The position numbers and the translations under genes were made by a program. DNA of 10,423 bases, taken from positions 1 through 10,423 of the forward strand of contig JAKQEZ010000092.1 in NCBI GenBank assembly GCA_029558435.1, in the 5' to 3' direction. This DNA is from Bacteroidota bacterium (GTDB lineage Bacteria > Bacteroidota > Bacteroidia > Flavobacteriales > Crocinitomicaceae). How positions within the stretch are numbered: the first letter of the stretch is position 1; each line of letters begins with the position of its first letter. Shown here piece after piece: positions 7,521 to 10,423 of this stretch. The notes below the pieces were generated by a model. The model did not search any database, was not told where the DNA came from, and saw nothing but the letters and a program-made list of their open reading frames with translations.

Positions 7521-8402
7521 ATGGGGAAGAAAATTGGAGATGTAAAGTTTGAATTAACGCAGGTTTATAAAACCTATGCGGAACAATTGCAACTTGCTGC
7601 AAATGTTTCAGACTTTTTACTTGATAGTGCCAATATAAATTCCGCAGGGCAACAAGTTGAAGGCAGTTTAAGAGTTCTGCTTAAAAACCTACTTCCTGAT
7701 AGAGTTTCGGTTACACAAGGGCATATTGTAGATAAAAAGGCGAATGTTAGCTATCAACAAGATATATTAATTACAGAAAGCTTTTATACAAAAAGCTTAA
7801 TTCGTTCTCTTGATGGAACTGAATTTTATCCAGTTGAAGCAATCTTTGCTTGTGGTGAAGTGAAAAAAACTTGGTCGCAATCAAAGCTAGAGGCTGCTAT
7901 AAAATCTATAAAGAGAAATAAAGATGATTTACAGAGAACAAAAATTCCATCAAACCAAATTCAAACAGGTTCTAATTTTATTCAGCTAAGCGATAATATT
8001 TCTACAAACCCATTCAGAAACCCTCTGTTTTGCTTTACATTTTCTGTTGATTATGACAACACTTACAATGAAAAGAAAATAGCAGAAATCTATAGTGATG
8101 ATGCTAATAAGCCTTATTTACCCAACATTTCAGTTATCCTGAATAGAGGCATTATTGTTTGCGTTGATAAAGAAAAATTAGGCACGGGAATTATAGAAAT
8201 CAAACTCTATCCTGAATTTAATAAAGCTGACGATAAATGCTCTTGGGTAATGCTTAGATTAAATCCCGAAGAAAATCTTGCATATCTAATCTTTATGCTA
8301 ACTCAACACATTAATGACACTATTTTAGAAAAAGTATCAGCAATGGAGTATGGTAGTTCTATGATTGAAATTTCAAAATCAAATATTTTCCCGATAAAAT
8401 AA
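7521..8402 (+). CDS. DUF6602-like protein, putative PD-(D/E)xK nuclease fold
   Basis: This 293-residue protein starts 15 bp after hsdS. The N-terminal half fits the DUF6602 pattern: a helix, then QQVEGSLRVLLKNLLPDR with E47, a G-H-I-V-D strand, QQDILI with D81, PVEAIFACGEVK with E113-V-K115, and a Lys-rich helix. E47, D81, E113 and K115 are arranged as in PD-(D/E)xK nucleases, which suggests, but does not show, a metal-dependent DNA cleavage site. The C-terminal half (about 150-293) is mixed alpha/beta without recognised motifs. DUF6602 genes are uncharacterised; the position directly behind hsdS, in the same orientation, points to a defence role. It could also be an inactive DNA-binding member of the fold. 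Confidence 0.7.
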   Translation: MGKKIGDVKFELTQVYKTYAEQLQLAANVSDFLLDSANINSAGQQVEGSLRVLLKNLLPDRVSVTQGHIVDKKANVSYQQDILITESFYTKSLIRSLDGTEFYPVEAIFACGEVKKTWSQSKLEAAIKSIKRNKDDLQRTKIPSNQIQTGSNFIQLSDNISTNPFRNPLFCFTFSVDYDNTYNEKKIAEIYSDDANKPYLPNISVILNRGIIVCVDKEKLGTGIIEIKLYPEFNKADDKCSWVMLRLNPEENLAYLIFMLTQHINDTILEKVSAMEYGSSMIEISKSNIFPIK

Positions 8403-8407
8403 GAAGA

Positions 8408-9478
8408 ATGAAACTAGAAAATTTAGAAATAATCAAATTGACCGTTCACAAAATATTTGGGAGGTCTAAAACGGTTGCTGAAGCTTATGCTGGTGAGTGT
8501 AAAGAGCTTGTTAAATTAGGTTCGGAAGGAATGGATATTCTAAAGAGTAGAATAAGCTCTTGCATAAATCATAAATCAAAATTCTATGAACTTGACTTAG
8601 TCGAAGAAGGTGAAAATTCATTTTTTGATTTGCAAGCCCCATTGTGGGGTTCAAGAGAGCCAAAGTTTTTAAAAATCTCGCAATCAATTGCTGATAAAGC
8701 AGCAGAAGCACATAAAAATGCAAATATTCCAGACGGCTTATTAATGGTTGTTGAAGCTAAAATTAGCACGTTCAAGACTGTAATCGTTGTTAAGGCAGAA
8801 AAATCAGACGCCTTTTCAATGAAAGGAACTGATTTACAACTTGTAAAAGATATTTTCTTGTCATCGGATAAAACTCTTTACAAAGTAGGTTTTTTCCTAA
8901 AGAGAATTGAGGATAAAGAGGGAAAAAATTCTTACAAGTATTTCGTATATGATGATGCTTTCTCACCATCTAAAGGTGATTTAGCTCATTATTTTTACAA
9001 TACTTTCCTAGGACTATCCACTGAAAAAAACAGCAAATTACTTACTAATAAGTTTCATAGAAGTTTATCGGGTTTTATTCAAGACCATATTGATTTTGGA
9101 GATAAATATGAATTACTTAGAACAATTGATAGAGCCTTCATAGACCCTAATAGAAAATCAATAAATGCTACTGATTTCAAGGACTTTTTTCCTGATGAGT
9201 TGCACCCATTATTTCATTCTCAAATTGTAGAAGAATTTCCAAATGCTTTTATTAAAGACAATTCAATTACTACAAGTATTGACACTAAGAGAATTGCACT
9301 ATCGGAATCAACTACTTTACTTTTAAGAAATGCTCCAGATGGAATTATCACAGGTAACACAGCGAATAAAACAGATATGGCAAAACTGAGAGCAACAATA
9401 GATTCAGGTAATTTGACTCAGAACTATAATTATGCTTTAATTCCGTCAGCAGTACCAGTAAAACAAAGTGAAAATTAA
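8408..9478 (+). CDS. 37-kDa nucleoid-associated-like protein (YejK/NdpA family)
   Basis: The 356-residue protein begins 5 bp after the previous stop codon. Several segments line up with the NA37/YejK family as I recall it: PDGLLMVVEAK (108-118), followed by a hydrophobic strand, and in the middle (about 192-225) a block equivalent to the FFMDFLGASE region of YejK, here HYFYNTFLGLSTEKNSKLL. A C-terminal domain with IDTKRIALSESTTLLLRN and an ending resembling the family's last strand follow. E. coli YejK is found with the nucleoid and binds DNA. Here the gene is part of an apparent R-M operon, so it may bind phage DNA or help the upstream nuclease-like protein. The similarity is judged by eye and is distant; the DUF4868 family (KwaB of Kiwa) is an alternative to test. 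Confidence 0.65.
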   Translation: MKLENLEIIKLTVHKIFGRSKTVAEAYAGECKELVKLGSEGMDILKSRISSCINHKSKFYELDLVEEGENSFFDLQAPLWGSREPKFLKISQSIADKAAEAHKNANIPDGLLMVVEAKISTFKTVIVVKAEKSDAFSMKGTDLQLVKDIFLSSDKTLYKVGFFLKRIEDKEGKNSYKYFVYDDAFSPSKGDLAHYFYNTFLGLSTEKNSKLLTNKFHRSLSGFIQDHIDFGDKYELLRTIDRAFIDPNRKSINATDFKDFFPDELHPLFHSQIVEEFPNAFIKDNSITTSIDTKRIALSESTTLLLRNAPDGIITGNTANKTDMAKLRATIDSGNLTQNYNYALIPSAVPVKQSEN

Positions 9479-9489
9479 TAGCATTCAGA

Positions 9490-9738
9490 ATGAGTCAAAA
9501 CTTACAAATATTACTTGGACTACTAACACTAATTTCGGTTGTTGGTGGTTTTATTTATTGGCATTTTAAGACAGTAAATAGCTTTAAAGACCAAGTTAAT
9601 GACCTGAAAATGCAAATGAAGGATTTGGAGCATAGAGACAATTTGCAACAGCAGACAATTGACCAGTTAAAGGATTTATTTCCTATTCTAAAAGATGCGG
9701 TTGAAATAATTCAAAACCAAAAAAGAATAAAGAAATGA
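9490..9738 (+). CDS. Small membrane-anchored coiled-coil protein
   Basis: This 82-residue protein starts 11 bp after the nucleoid-associated-like gene. Residues about 5-26 form one transmembrane helix (LQILLGLLTLISVVGGFIYW), probably leaving a short N-terminus outside or in the periplasm. The remaining 55 residues are charged and heptad-like (Lys, Asp, Gln and Leu), predicted coiled coil, and end in a basic KRIKK tail. No enzymatic motif is present. It overlaps the next gene by 4 bp (ATGA), so the two are probably translated together and may form one membrane complex. It is unrecognised; the layout resembles small anchors or scaffolds of membrane-linked defence systems, which is inference. 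Confidence 0.72.
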   Translation: MSQNLQILLGLLTLISVVGGFIYWHFKTVNSFKDQVNDLKMQMKDLEHRDNLQQQTIDQLKDLFPILKDAVEIIQNQKRIKK

Positions 9739-9989
9739 GCAACACAATAGACTTTCAACGACTTTCCTACTTAGGTGATAGGCTTAGGGCAGGTCTTGCA
9801 ACAAAGCAAGAGAAAGATGAGTATATGCTCATTCTTTACAGAAACGGAAAAATCACTAAACAGCAATACAATGAGTATTTAGCTAACGCAAATAAATCAA
9901 ACACAGACGAAATTGTTAATGCAGCTTTAGCAGTTGGAGCAGTTTTATTAATTGGATATTTGATAAGTGAAATGTTTAAGAGTAAATAA
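9735..9989 (+). CDS. Small protein with C-terminal transmembrane helix
   Basis: The 84-residue product starts inside the stop codon of the previous gene (ATGA overlap). Its N-terminal half is charged and helical, with the segment KITKQQYNEYLAN (about 40-52) resembling the short helical hairpins of SHOCT-like modules, which often sit beside a membrane helix. Residues about 59-80 (VNAALAVGAVLLIGYLISEM) form one transmembrane helix, followed by a short FKSK tail. Tail-anchoring would leave the helical part in the cytoplasm, while its partner is anchored at the N-terminus. It is the last gene of the block; noncoding repeat sequence begins right after the stop. The family is not recognised. Confidence 0.7.
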   Translation: MSNTIDFQRLSYLGDRLRAGLATKQEKDEYMLILYRNGKITKQQYNEYLANANKSNTDEIVNAALAVGAVLLIGYLISEMFKSK

Positions 9990-10077
9990 TGCCAACGCTA
10001 TTTGCAAGCACATTGCCAAAGCCGCACAAGCCCAAGCACAGACCAAAGCTTTGTCAAAGAGCTTGCAAAGCCAACGC
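9990..10077 (+). repeat. Partial attC-like remnant behind the last gene
   Basis: The segment opens TGCCAACGCTATTTGCAAG (9990-10008), closely resembling the left arm of palindrome 2 (TGCCAACAGCGGTTTTGCAA, 10232-10251). TTTGCAAGC (10001-10009) is exactly complementary to GCTTGCAAA (10061-10069), and the word GCCAACGC occurs at both 9991-9998 and 10070-10077. CAAAGCTTTG in the centre is a perfect palindrome. No matching GTTGGC core closes it, so it looks like a decayed or half site rather than an active one. TGCCAAC is also complementary to the block's start, so the block may once have ended here. A transcription-terminating role is possible, but no T-run follows. Confidence 0.4.
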
Positions 10078-10082
10078 AGAGA

Positions 10083-10129
10083 AAAATTGTTTTTAAAAAA
10101 TTTCCCATCCCTTCAAAAAAATAAAAAAC
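10083..10129 (-). repeat. Subterminal inverted repeat, right copy
   Basis: This is the reverse-complement partner of 2181-2224: AAAATTGTTTTTAAAAAAT (10083-10101) and AAAAAAATAAAAAAC (10115-10129) match exactly, with a 13-bp gap. A further 10-bp inverted word links 10198-10207 with 2095-2104 (GTAAACCATT on the left). Together they give the block partly mirrored ends. Confidence 0.55.
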
Positions 10130-10229
10130 GCAACGCACAACCCGACACAAAAAGACAAATAAGCAAACAGACAATGACACTTAAACCAAACATTGACAAT
10201 GGTTTACAAGGACGGACGACAGAACACCA

Positions 10230-10366
10230 GCTGCCAACAGCGGTTTTGCAAAAGTGGCGGTGCAGTGCTTCGTATGACAGTGAAGTGGTTAATCAAAATT
10301 TAGTGCTTCGATTGAAGTTTAGTGCTGAAAATCGCCACCTTCGCAAAGCCGCAAAACGTTGTAAGC
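10230..10366 (+). repeat. attC-like large imperfect palindrome 2
   Basis: This 137-bp element has the same plan as palindrome 1. The left core is GCTGCCAAC (10230-10238). The arm at 10240-10259 pairs with 10333-10352 at 17 of 20 positions, all three mismatches being transitions. The right core is AACGTTGTAAGC (10355-10366). The centre is unrelated in sequence to that of palindrome 1 and contains the direct repeat AGTGCTTCG (10264-10272 and 10302-10310). The two elements thus share outer ends (GCYAACAGCG on the left, AACGTTG and AGCAAG on the right) but not their interior, the signature of a family of structure-recognised recombination sites. The right core would open the next block. Confidence 0.62.
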
Positions 10367-10423
10367 AAGCCTATTAGACAACACATCAACCATAAACAGA
10401 CAAACAAATAATCGACCTTTGAC
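10358..10423 (+). mobile_element. Start of a third candidate cassette (continues beyond window)
   Basis: After the core GTTGTAAGC (10358-10366) comes AC-rich sequence with GACAACA (10377-10383) and AAACAGACAAAC (about 10394-10405), resembling the first 45 bp of the R-M block (GACAACAACAAACAGACGAC, 2058-2077). No gene begins within the window. If the cassette model holds, GCTTACAAC should close this block downstream. Confidence 0.35.

Larger units (their letters stand above)
9990..10229 (+). other. Gene-free tail of the R-M block
   Basis: About 240 bp separate the last gene from palindrome 2. It holds the partial element at 9990-10077, the right subterminal inverted repeat (10083-10129), and an AC-rich stretch (10130-10190) ending in a small hairpin (TAAACC 10182-10187 with GGTTTA 10201-10206, inner ATTG/CAAT). 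An open frame crosses it and palindrome 2 (9967-10377), but its predicted product is a Lys/Gln/Ala-rich low-complexity chain and is not accepted as a gene. Confidence 0.6.
2033..10358 (+). mobile_element. Candidate integron-like cassette 2: type I R-M defence cassette
   Basis: This segment of about 8.3 kb starts at the right core of palindrome 1 and ends with palindrome 2. Its first bases, GTTGGCAGC (2032-2040), are exactly complementary to GCTGCCAAC (10230-10238). With two mismatches the complementarity extends to 13 of 15 (2032-2046 against 10224-10238). All seven genes share one orientation with the palindrome at their 3' end. Additional inverted similarity lies just inside both ends (2181-2224 and 10083-10129; 2095-2104 and 10198-10207). 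A simple transposon with short terminal inverted repeats is the main alternative, but there is no transposase, and the neighbouring block shows the same end logic with a different end sequence. Confidence 0.5.

Noticed and set aside
7521..9989. Direct assignment as a Kiwa system
   Set aside because: Kiwa has a multi-pass KwaA and a DUF4868 KwaB; here the membrane proteins have one helix each, lie downstream, and the larger protein looks closer to the YejK family.
9967..10377. 136-residue open frame across the tail and palindrome 2
   Set aside because: It overlaps the end of the last gene, runs through a structured repeat, and its product is Lys/Gln/Ala-rich with no fold signature.
1..10423. 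CRISPR array, tRNA or rRNA genes
   Set aside because: No regularly spaced direct repeats, cloverleaf-type sequences or rRNA-like stretches were seen on either strand.

Overview
The window looks like an AT-rich Bacteroidetes (flavobacterial or sphingobacterial type) accessory region. The clues are a lipoprotein and a carboxypeptidase-regulatory-like secreted protein of Bacteroidetes style, starts without Shine-Dalgarno sequences, and codon use rich in AAA, GAA and AAT. No rRNA, tRNA, CRISPR array, integrase or transposase gene is visible. All convincing genes lie on the + strand.

The layout is modular. Block 1 (about 8-2032) carries a coding remnant without a start codon (24-194), a lipoprotein with a twin CxxxC tail (219-713), a strong intrinsic terminator (721-754), and a secreted protein with a carboxypeptidase-regulatory-like domain whose ATG directly follows the terminator T-run (755-1867). 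Block 2 (about 2033-10358) carries an AC-rich leader of about 320 bp and then seven tightly packed genes. Three form a type I restriction-modification system of EcoEI type: hsdR (2358-4760), hsdM (4769-6370) and hsdS (6360-7505). They are followed by a DUF6602-like putative PD-(D/E)xK protein (7521-8402), a 37-kDa nucleoid-associated-like (YejK/NdpA) protein (8408-9478), and two very small membrane proteins (9490-9738 and 9735-9989). A gene-free tail follows, and a third block starts near 10358.

The blocks are separated by two large imperfect palindromes (1869-2040 and 10230-10366) built like integron attC sites. Each has a short outer core ending in AAC, a long imperfect stem, a variable centre, and an AACGTT outer core. 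The start of each block is complementary to the outer core that closes the same block: GTTAGCGGGC at 7-16 with GCCCGCTAAC at 1869-1878, and GTTGGCAGC at 2032-2040 with GCTGCCAAC at 10230-10238. This is the pairing expected if each block was once a circular cassette with its own folded recombination site. The cores do not match the classical RYYYAAC/GTTRRRY consensus exactly, and block 2 (about 8.3 kb, seven genes) is far larger than a usual cassette, so this may be an integron-like family that is divergent or poorly described.

The working picture is a defence cassette. HsdR, HsdM and HsdS methylate self DNA and cut unmodified DNA. The four trailing genes (possible nuclease, nucleoid-associated protein, two membrane-anchored small proteins) sit in the same apparent operon and may be an accessory or second, uncharacterised defence module. 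That last role is inference.
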